This document shows positions 57,805-64,000 of a stretch of 64,000 nt of DNA, one piece after another. The stretch is taken from assembly GCA_026004215.1 (NCBI GenBank), contig BPIR01000001.1, positions 896,566-960,565 on the forward strand, read 5' to 3'. Made by a program: the position numbers and the translations under genes. The number at the start of each line of letters is the position of its first letter. The first letter of the stretch is position 1. This stretch comes from Candidatus Binatia bacterium. GTDB lineage: Bacteria > Desulfobacterota > Binatia > HRBIN30. The notes below the pieces were generated by a model. The model worked only from the letters and a program-made list of their open reading frames with translations, was not told the origin of the DNA and did no database searches.

Positions 57805-58860
57805 TCACCCGAAAGCCGGCAGCCACGTGCGGCCGCCGTCACGGGTCGTAAGAATCAGGCCATAACCGCCGACCACCCAGCCGATTTGGTCGTTCCACCA
57901 AGTGACGCTTCGCAGCCAGGTGGCGATTTCCATTCCGAGCGAGGCCGGGCGCCAAGGTTCTCCCGTGTTCGGGCGCACCAGCACCTGCCCGGATGCCCCG
58001 ACGATCCATCCGCGGCCGCCGGGAAACAAAAACGGGGCAAACAACGGATCGGTGAGCGGCACCGGGGATTCCACGGTGTCGAGTTTCCAAGTTACGCCCC
58101 CATCCAGCGATCGCGCCACTTTGCCTTCCAAGCCGACTGCGATCCCTTCCTGTGCGTTGAAATGCACTCCGAAAAACGTGGGAATCGAAAGCGGGTCCAC
58201 AATCTCCTCGCCGAGCAACGACCGCTCGCGGGCGATCCAGGTATGGCCGCCGTCAGTAGTTTGGAACAGGCGGCCGAACTCGCCGCTGACCCAGCCGTGT
58301 TCGCGGTCGCGGAAATAAACATCGTACAAAATCGGGTCTTGCTCGGCCAGAGCCTCATCGGCACTGAGTTCCTCGCGCACGGCACTCGTGATTTTGTGCA
58401 GGGTCCAAGTATGCCCGCCGTCGCGCGTATGCACCGCTAGAGACTTATCGCCCACCGCCCAGCCAAACTGCGGGTCGACAAAGTAGATGGAGAAGAGGTA
58501 GGCGTTGGTGCCGCTGTTTTGGCGACTCCACGAGAGCCCCCCGTCTTCCGTGTGCAGAATCACGCCGTCCTGCCCGCAAATCCATCCGCGATCCGCGCCG
58601 ACAAAGCGCACGCGGTAAAGTGCCTCTTGGGTGCCGCTGGGGATCAGGGTCCACGTAAAGCCACCGTCGCTCGTGCGCAAAATTTTTCCCCCGTAACCTA
58701 CGACAATGGCCGTGTCGGCATCGAGCGCGGCGACGTCGAAGAACTTATCGCTGATGGAGATCAGCCGTTGCGGCAGGGGTGGCAAGGGCTCTTCGCCTCG
58801 GTGGCAACCGAACGAGAACGCCAGCGCCACGAGCACCCCCGCCGCCATTCCCCGAGTCAT
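57805..58860 (-). CDS. YCF48-like propeller lipoprotein
   Basis: A 351-residue lipoprotein. I start at MTRGMA because it gives a signal peptide with a lipobox (AFSFGC). The mature part is a propeller of YCF48/HCF136-like repeats: ALDADTAIVVGYGGKILRTSDGG, RVRFVGADRGWICGQDGVIL, SIYFVDPQFGWAVGDK and VTWWNDQIGWVVGGYGLIL. Such lipoproteins are often adjacent to RND exporters. It is 18 bases before the exporter gene and probably heads the operon. Confidence 0.85.
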   Translation of the reverse strand: MTRGMAAGVLVALAFSFGCHRGEEPLPPLPQRLISISDKFFDVAALDADTAIVVGYGGKILRTSDGGFTWTLIPSGTQEALYRVRFVGADRGWICGQDGVILHTEDGGLSWSRQNSGTNAYLFSIYFVDPQFGWAVGDKSLAVHTRDGGHTWTLHKITSAVREELSADEALAEQDPILYDVYFRDREHGWVSGEFGRLFQTTDGGHTWIARERSLLGEEIVDPLSIPTFFGVHFNAQEGIAVGLEGKVARSLDGGVTWKLDTVESPVPLTDPLFAPFLFPGGRGWIVGASGQVLVRPNTGEPWRPASLGMEIATWLRSVTWWNDQIGWVVGGYGLILTTRDGGRTWLPAFG

Positions 58861-59010
58861 ACAACACGTGCGGTTGCGCTTGCACACATCGTAAACGGTC
58901 CTGCAAGCTGGATACCAGTGGCGAAGCGTGCGGCGGTTCGGCAAACGACCCGCACCTGTATTCGAACTTGGGAAGGAACGTCGAGGTGCCAATCTAGCCG
59001 TGACCGAGAG

Positions 59011-60606
59011 TTAGAACTGAGGCGGTGCGTTGCCCACTACGATCTCAATCCCAAGCTGAGAGGCGACCTCGATTGCCTTGGCATCCACGAATGGGCTGAT
59101 CATGAGTTTACGCTCGACCGGCCTGCCGGTCTGCCCGATGTAGAATTCCACCTTGCGGGCAAACAGCACGACATCGCCCACGGACAGGGAGGATTTAATT
59201 TCCACCACCGCGTGGAGCCCGTCACGGATTACGATGTCCAATTCCACTTCGCTGGGGCGCCCGAACAAAACGCCGGCCTGGTCGCGCGTGCGCCAACGCT
59301 CGATGCGAATACCGGGCTGATCGCGCAAGAGCGCCCGCACGGCCTCGCGGAAGGTTTCCTCGGCCATCATCCCCCAGCGCGCCCCAATGGCTCCTACAGT
59401 GCGTTCGAGAGAGGAGACACGCTGATTCAAGGACTCGATGGCTTCACGAGTCAACTTCTCCAGGCGCTCCTCGTGTTGCTCGAGAATGCGGCCGTGCTGC
59501 TCCACGGCGGCGGTCAACCGTTCCAGCCGCTCGCTGTGCTCGGCCAAAATCCTGCCGTGTTCCTCCAGTCGCTTCCCCTGCTCCTCCACGGCACGAGTCA
59601 GCCGCTCCAGCCGCTCACCGTGCTCGGCCAAAATCCGGCTGTGCTCCTCCAGTCGCTTTCCCTGCTCCTCGACGGCACGAGTCAGCCGCTCCAGCCGCTC
59701 ACCGTGCTCGGCCAAAATCCGGCTGTGTTCCTCCAGTCGCCTCCCCTGCTCCTCGACGGCACGAGTCAGCCGCTCCAGCCGCTCACCGTGCTCGGCCAAA
59801 ATCCGGCTGTGCTCCTCCAGTCGCTTTCCCTGCTCCTCGACGCGCAGCCCCAACTGCTCCACGGCAGCGGTCAACCGTTCCAGCCGCTCGCTGTGCTCGG
59901 CCAAAATCCGGCTGTGCTCCTCCAGTCGCCTACCCTGCTCCTCGACGGCACGAGTCAGCCGTTCCAGCCGCTCACCGTGCTCGGCCAAAATGCGGCTGTG
60001 CTCCTCCAGTCGCCTTCCCTGCTCCTCGACGGCAAGGGTCAGCCGCTCCAACCGCTCACCGTGCTCGGCCAAAATCCGGCTGTGCTCCTCCAGTCGCCTC
60101 CCCTGCTCCTCGACGGCAAGGGTCAGCCGCTCCAGCCGCTCACCGTGCTCGGCCAAAATCCGGCTGTGCTCCTCCAGTCGCCTCCCCTGCTCCTCGACGG
60201 CAAGGGTCAGCCGCTCCAGCCGCTCACCGTGCTCGGCCAAAATGCGGCTGTGCTCCTCCAGTCGCCTCCCCTGCTCCTCGACACGCAGCCCCCACTGCTC
60301 CACGGCAGCGGTCAACCGTTCCAGACGCTCGCCCTGCTCCGCCAAGATGCGGCTCTGTTCCTCCAATCGTTTTCCTTGCTCCTCGAAGAGGCGGTCATGG
60401 GCCTCCATGCGCTGGTTGAACTCCCGGCGTAGCTCCTCCAACTCGTTCAGTATTCTGGTCGTTTCTTCGCGTGTTGTGAGGTAATCGCTCAAGCCGGCGA
60501 TGACATGCCCGCGGAACTCGACGTCTTCACGCAACAAACGGGGAAGCTCCGTTCGTAACAGCTCGCGCCAATCCGGGGGCTGCGGCTTTGTGTTGGATCG
60601 AGCCAT
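59011..60606 (-). CDS. coiled-coil repeat protein with PD-(D/E)XK-like C-terminal domain (DUF3782)
   Basis: A 531-residue protein. After a short N-terminal region (WRELLRTELPRLLREDVEFR), residues 70-370 are a coiled coil of near-identical 28-residue units (RLEEHSRILAEHGERL, then ERLTLAVEEQG or a close form), four heptads each. Two units have an extra heptad. The C-terminal part (from about residue 395) has EELDIV-like nuclease motifs: SEVELDIVIRDG, HAVVEIKSS, KVEFYIGQTG, as in DUF3782 PD-(D/E)XK proteins. The D...EIK pattern is complete, so a nuclease fold is likely, but activity is not proven. The gene stands alone. Confidence 0.82.
   Translation of the reverse strand: MARSNTKPQPPDWRELLRTELPRLLREDVEFRGHVIAGLSDYLTTREETTRILNELEELRREFNQRMEAHDRLFEEQGKRLEEQSRILAEQGERLERLTAAVEQWGLRVEEQGRRLEEHSRILAEHGERLERLTLAVEEQGRRLEEHSRILAEHGERLERLTLAVEEQGRRLEEHSRILAEHGERLERLTLAVEEQGRRLEEHSRILAEHGERLERLTRAVEEQGRRLEEHSRILAEHSERLERLTAAVEQLGLRVEEQGKRLEEHSRILAEHGERLERLTRAVEEQGRRLEEHSRILAEHGERLERLTRAVEEQGKRLEEHSRILAEHGERLERLTRAVEEQGKRLEEHGRILAEHSERLERLTAAVEQHGRILEQHEERLEKLTREAIESLNQRVSSLERTVGAIGARWGMMAEETFREAVRALLRDQPGIRIERWRTRDQAGVLFGRPSEVELDIVIRDGLHAVVEIKSSLSVGDVVLFARKVEFYIGQTGRPVERKLMISPFVDAKAIEVASQLGIEIVVGNAPPQF
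59470..60395. repeat. 84-bp tandem repeats inside the coiled-coil gene
   Basis: Roughly ten tandem units of 84 bp encode the 28-residue coiled-coil unit. Several neighbouring units are nearly identical at DNA level, for example around 59720-60240. Two 21-bp extra heptads interrupt the period. Copy number is likely to vary between strains and could be miscounted in an assembly. Confidence 0.85.
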
Positions 60607-60741
60607 GGCCGCAGTTTAACCCGGTTCCGGTGGAGGCGACAAGCACGGAAATTCGATCCGGGGTGCACGCCCAACCGGACTGGCGGAAGCCGCTGCGGAC
60701 AATGTCCAGCCAAGGATTGCAACATTGGGGCGGCTCATGAA

Positions 60742-61674
60742 ATGATACCGGAACGCATGCAGGTCCCGGTGTTTCCGCAACGCGTCCAAGTGGAACTCAC
60801 GAACTACTGCAATCAGAGGTGCCGATACTGCCCCCGCCAGGGGTTCAGCCGCCCGCTGGGCTTCATGGCTCGTCCCCTGTTCGAGCGCCTGGCCACAGAG
60901 TGCGCGGCCTTTGGGGCCCGGATGTGGCTCCACTTTTTGGGCGAGCCGTTGCTACAGCGGGACGTCGCGGACTTTTGCCGGTATGCGAAGAGCGTGGGAG
61001 TGCCCGAAGTGGGGCTTTCCACCAACGCCGTGTCTTTGCACGGGCGCCTCGCCGAGGCGTTGCTCCGCAGCGGCCTCGATCGCCTCGAATGCTCCATCGA
61101 TGCCGCCGCGGCAAACACATATGCGCTCATGCGCGGCCGAGATCACTTCGAGCGCGTTCGGCACAACATTGCGGCGTTTCTCGACCGCAAGCGTGGCCTC
61201 GGGCTCAGCCGGCCCATCGTGTCGTTGCAAGTTTTGCTCGCACCGGAAAACCGCGCCGAGATTGGCGCCATTATCGAGCAATGGCGGCCATATCTGCAAG
61301 AGCCTGATTTCATCATGACCATCGAGCCTTCGACGTTTGGAGGCCGCGTGCAGGTCGAACGGGTGACGCCCGAGCAGCGGCCCCCATGCCAGTGGTTGTT
61401 CGCAGCATTGGTCGTGTTGCAAGACGGCACAGTGACTACCTGTGGTACCGACTGGGATGGCCAGGCCCCGGTCGGCAATGCCAACAACCAATCCTTAGCG
61501 GACATCTGGCACGGGCCGGAAATGCAACGACGCCGCGCGGCGCATCTGGCCGGCCGGTTCGAAAGTGTGGCGCTGTGCGGCTCGTGCCCGGATTGGCCAT
61601 TGGCCGACGGGCACGGGTATCGTAACGTCACGCTAGCCGCGTCGCAGCCGCAACCGGCACTGGCAACATTGTGA
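60742..61674 (+). CDS. radical SAM/SPASM enzyme
   Basis: A 310-residue radical SAM protein. The [4Fe-4S] cluster motif CNQRCRYC is at residues 23-30; LHFLGEPLL, GLSTNAVSL and the SIDAAAANTYALMRG region complete the barrel. The C-terminal SPASM-like part has CQWLFAALVVLQDGTVTTCGTDWDG, GNANNQSLADIW and CGSCPDW. Substrate unknown. The stop is followed 14 bases later by the diiron oxygenase ATG, so the two form one operon and probably one pathway. Confidence 0.9.
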   Translation: MIPERMQVPVFPQRVQVELTNYCNQRCRYCPRQGFSRPLGFMARPLFERLATECAAFGARMWLHFLGEPLLQRDVADFCRYAKSVGVPEVGLSTNAVSLHGRLAEALLRSGLDRLECSIDAAAANTYALMRGRDHFERVRHNIAAFLDRKRGLGLSRPIVSLQVLLAPENRAEIGAIIEQWRPYLQEPDFIMTIEPSTFGGRVQVERVTPEQRPPCQWLFAALVVLQDGTVTTCGTDWDGQAPVGNANNQSLADIWHGPEMQRRRAAHLAGRFESVALCGSCPDWPLADGHGYRNVTLAASQPQPALATL

Positions 61675-61688
61675 ACACGGGAGGAACC

Positions 61689-62762
61689 ATGGAGGGATTT
61701 GAATTTACGCGACGGCTCAAAGCAGTGAGCGATGCCCACGTGGACCAACTCGCGCAGCACTTTTATGGCTTGGCGGAGCGATTCGATCCCGACACTCTCG
61801 GCGACCATACACTGTTTCCGATGGAGATGACCTGGTACTACGGCGAACCCGTTTGGCGCGAGCTCTCGCACGAACAACAGCTCAAGCTCAACCGCTTGTG
61901 TTTTTGCCAAAGTTATTTGAGCACGGGCGTGGCGGAAATCGCCGTCAACGTGCTGAACATGCAGTCCGCCCTGGACACGATTTTACGCGGCGCGCCGGAG
62001 GTTGCTTTGTACATGGCCCGCGAAGTGGTGGAGGAAATCGCGCACGTGCAAGCGTTTCTGAAAATTATCGAGCGCGTTCTGCACTTCTATGGCCATACGC
62101 TCGACGACTTGCGCTGGGCGAATCCATCGTTGGTGCTGGCGCAGACGTACGTCCGCGGCCACTGGCTGCTGGGCTGGCTGCGGGGCGACTTGTACTTTTA
62201 CTACTTCACCCGCTTCGCCTTGAACGTGAACCAGAAGACCGTGGAACGGAGCACGATTGACGAAGAGCAACTGCATCCCGTAGTGCGGGAAATTCTGAAG
62301 AACCATGCCACGGACGAAGCGCGGCACATGCAAATGTCGCGCGCCACGGGCATCGCCGCGCTGCGCCAGATGCGCAACCCGCTGAGCCGAGTCGTTGCGT
62401 GCCTCGCTTACGCGCGCTTTGCGGCCAGCATCTTCATCGGCCGTCACAGCCGCGACTCGCGACGGACGCGGGAAACGCGGATCCGGACGTTGCAACTTGT
62501 CGGCGTGGAACGCAAGCGCGCCGAACAAGCGTACCGCGAGTGGCGAGACCGCGTCCATCAGCCGGAGGATCCGCCTCTGGTCCGTACGGGGCGCGCGTAC
62601 TTTTTGCGCTGCAACTCGGACTACATTGACGATTTGCCGGTAAGCGCCTGGGTGAAGCGACGGATGAAAAAGATTCTGTTCTCGGCATATCGCGACTTGC
62701 CCCCTCCGGGTCTTCACCCGTTTGCACCGCCGCACTCGCGTGACTTGTCGGCAACCACTTGA
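61689..62762 (+). CDS. AurF-like diiron oxygenase
   Basis: A 357-residue protein related to AurF, the N-oxygenase that turns p-aminobenzoate into p-nitrobenzoate. Candidate iron ligands: Glu83 (VAEIAV), Glu115/116 and His119 (EVVEEIAHVQ), Glu193 and His196 (DEEQLHPV), and Glu210 with His213 (ATDEARHMQ). This is the typical ferritin-like carboxylate pattern. I start at MEGFEF because GGGAGG lies just upstream; an earlier in-frame GTG overlaps the radical SAM stop. The Arg-rich C-terminal half (about residues 230-330) is outside the diiron core. Substrate unknown. Confidence 0.82.
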   Translation: MEGFEFTRRLKAVSDAHVDQLAQHFYGLAERFDPDTLGDHTLFPMEMTWYYGEPVWRELSHEQQLKLNRLCFCQSYLSTGVAEIAVNVLNMQSALDTILRGAPEVALYMAREVVEEIAHVQAFLKIIERVLHFYGHTLDDLRWANPSLVLAQTYVRGHWLLGWLRGDLYFYYFTRFALNVNQKTVERSTIDEEQLHPVVREILKNHATDEARHMQMSRATGIAALRQMRNPLSRVVACLAYARFAASIFIGRHSRDSRRTRETRIRTLQLVGVERKRAEQAYREWRDRVHQPEDPPLVRTGRAYFLRCNSDYIDDLPVSAWVKRRMKKILFSAYRDLPPPGLHPFAPPHSRDLSATT

Positions 62763-62813
62763 GCCGATCTCTCACTTGCGCCGCGATGTGCGCTGGTTCC
62801 ACACCCTCACCCG

Positions 62814-63527
62814 ATGCGTGTCGCCGGCATTCAACCCGGATACCTGCCCTGGCTGGGCTACTTCGATCAGATGCGGCGCGTGGACGCCTTTATCGTGGCC
62901 GACGAAATGCAGTTCACCACCAGCGGCTGGGCGCACCGCAACCGCGTCCGCGCCCCTCACGGGCCCCATTGGCTCACCGTGCCCGTGCGCTACTCGTTGG
63001 GGCAACCGATCCACGAGGTGCAACTGAGCCCACACGTTCCGTGGGCGCACCAGCATCTCGAGTGGCTCGACCACTTTTACCGGCGCAGCCCGCACCGCAC
63101 CGAGATCTTGGCGGAAATCTCGCCGTTTCTCCTCCGCCCTGCCCAGCGGCTCGTGGAGGTGACCGTTCCTCTACTGCACCATCTGCGCGACCTGTTGGGG
63201 ATTTCCACGCCCCTTCTGGTGTCTTCCGAGCTTGGCCTGGAGAAGGTTTACGCAGACCGGTTTCCCGAGAAACCCGGGCCCACACATCGCATCGTGGCCT
63301 TCTTGCAGCACCTCGGGGCTACATCGCTCTTGCAAGGTGAAACCGCCCGCGCCTATCTCGACGTCGAGTTGTGCCGCCGTTATGGCATCGCGGTCGAATT
63401 TCACCATTATCAGCATCCGCAGTACCCCCAATTGTTCGCGCCGTTTATCTCGCACTTATCTGTGATCGACTTGCTCTTGTGCTGTGGCGTGGATGAATCT
63501 CGGCGGGTGTTGTTTTCCGTACCATGA
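62814..63527 (+). CDS. WbqC-like protein
   Basis: A 237-residue member of the WbqC family, found in O-antigen and other surface-glycan clusters. The N-terminus AGIQPGYLPWLGYFDQMRRVD is diagnostic, followed by FTTSGWAHRNRVR, the LTVPVRY strand, HLEWLDHFYRR and FHHYQHPQYPQLFAPF. The conserved His and Glu pattern hints at an enzyme, probably in glycan or lipid modification. It overlaps the next gene by 4 bases. Confidence 0.88.
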   Translation: MRVAGIQPGYLPWLGYFDQMRRVDAFIVADEMQFTTSGWAHRNRVRAPHGPHWLTVPVRYSLGQPIHEVQLSPHVPWAHQHLEWLDHFYRRSPHRTEILAEISPFLLRPAQRLVEVTVPLLHHLRDLLGISTPLLVSSELGLEKVYADRFPEKPGPTHRIVAFLQHLGATSLLQGETARAYLDVELCRRYGIAVEFHHYQHPQYPQLFAPFISHLSVIDLLLCCGVDESRRVLFSVP

Positions 63528-64000
63528 GCAGCGCATCCAACGTGCCCAGCCTGTCGGTGGTGTCGCCGGTGTACAACGAATCGGCAACGGTAGAGGAACT
63601 CGTCTCGCGCACCATGGCCGTGCTTGTGGAGCTAACCGACCGGCACGAGTTCATTGTGGTGGACGACGGCAGTACCGACGACACGCCGCAGCGGCTCGAG
63701 GCGCTGGCGGCGCGTTATCCCGCATTGCGCGTGATCCGGCTGGTGCGCAACTTCGGGCAAAATGCGGCCCTGAACTGCGGTTTGTTTTGCGCCTCGGGGG
63801 ACTTCGTGGTGACGTTGGATGGGGACCTGCAGAATCCCCCTGAGGAAATTCCCAAGCTTCTGGCCGCCTTTTCTGAAGATGTAGACCTAGTCAGTGGCCT
63901 GCGTTCGCAGCGCCACGAACAGTGGTGGCGCTATATCGGCTCCCGAGCGGTGCACTGGATCGCACGGATCCTCGTTGGGCGCCCCTTGCAAGATTACGGG
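63524..64000 (+). CDS. family 2 glycosyltransferase, DPM1/ArnC-like (3' end off the window)
   Basis: The first 159 residues of a GT2 enzyme. SVVSPVYNESATVEELV, FIVVDDGSTDDTPQRLEAL, RNFGQNAALNCGL and VTLDGDLQNPPEEIPKLL are the classical motifs of polyprenyl-phosphate sugar transferases. The DGD with DLQNPPEE carries the metal- and nucleotide-sugar-binding residues. It starts at an ATG overlapping the WbqC-like stop (ATGA), so it is the fourth gene of the radical SAM cluster. The C-terminal membrane helices expected in this subgroup would lie beyond the window. Confidence 0.92.
   Translation, partial: MSSASNVPSLSVVSPVYNESATVEELVSRTMAVLVELTDRHEFIVVDDGSTDDTPQRLEALAARYPALRVIRLVRNFGQNAALNCGLFCASGDFVVTLDGDLQNPPEEIPKLLAAFSEDVDLVSGLRSQRHEQWWRYIGSRAVHWIARILVGRPLQDYG

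Noticed and set aside
59438-60484. Ser/Arg/Cys-rich plus-strand repeat frame
   Set aside because: Antisense of the coiled-coil repeats; the repeat DNA keeps several frames open.

Overview
The window is a 64 kb stretch of high-GC bacterial chromosome, dense in genes and split about evenly between ordinary metabolism and very large exported proteins. Several things suggest a poorly cultured, aerobic, deltaproteobacteria-like or Binatota-like lineage: several acyl-CoA dehydrogenase-type genes, a vitamin B12 mutase operon, a ba3-type oxygen reductase, myxococcal-style cysteine-rich repeats and long Thr-Pro linkers. This assignment is inference; there is no rRNA or ribosomal marker here.

Left part (1-17.2 kb): a partial TrpF-like isomerase (-); a Na,K-ATPase-like P-type ATPase (+); a UvrD/PcrA helicase, an RtcA RNA cyclase and a small exported protein (-); a beta-propeller protein with a long Thr-Pro linker and a C-terminal dockerin (+); a sulfotransferase (-); a four-gene ba3 oxidase operon with its SCO copper chaperone (-); a glycosyltransferase-like protein (+); and a coiled-coil/TPR membrane protein (-).

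Centre (17.6-36 kb): two tandem paralogous exported proteins with Thr-Pro linkers, a DmdC-like acyl-CoA dehydrogenase, an array of 50-bp-period palindromes next to tRNA-Lys(CTT), then YhbY, an L,D-transpeptidase, a SufT-like protein, a basic small protein and tRNA-Glu(TTC). An operon follows with a methylsuccinyl-CoA-dehydrogenase-like enzyme, methylmalonyl-CoA mutase and MeaB. Next come a cysteine-repeat exported protein and a DUF4380-like periplasmic protein.

Exported-protein island (32-51 kb, with outliers at 7.5-9.9 and 17.6-22 kb): many monocistronic genes, most with a signal peptide, a Thr-Pro linker or Cys-rich repeats, and most preceded by TTGACA/C-type promoters. Two proteins carry dockerin modules. 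A lipoprotein at 49.1-50.9 kb carries two intact cohesin-like domains, followed by about 0.9 kb of further cohesin-like sequence scattered over all three frames. The combination points to a surface cohesin/dockerin docking system with no plant-cell-wall enzymes in view. This is the most interesting candidate in the window.

Right part (51.4-64 kb): a tightly spaced minus-strand operon with a YCF48-like lipoprotein, an RND/MMPL exporter with a PDZ-like insert, two tiny membrane proteins, an ABC-2 permease, a GldG-like protein, a DUF4340 protein and a secreted protein. No ABC ATPase is present. Then a coiled-coil repeat protein with a nuclease-fold end, and finally a plus-strand cluster of radical SAM/SPASM, AurF-like diiron oxygenase, WbqC-like protein and family 2 glycosyltransferase (cut by the right edge), which looks like a surface-glycan or small-molecule modification pathway.
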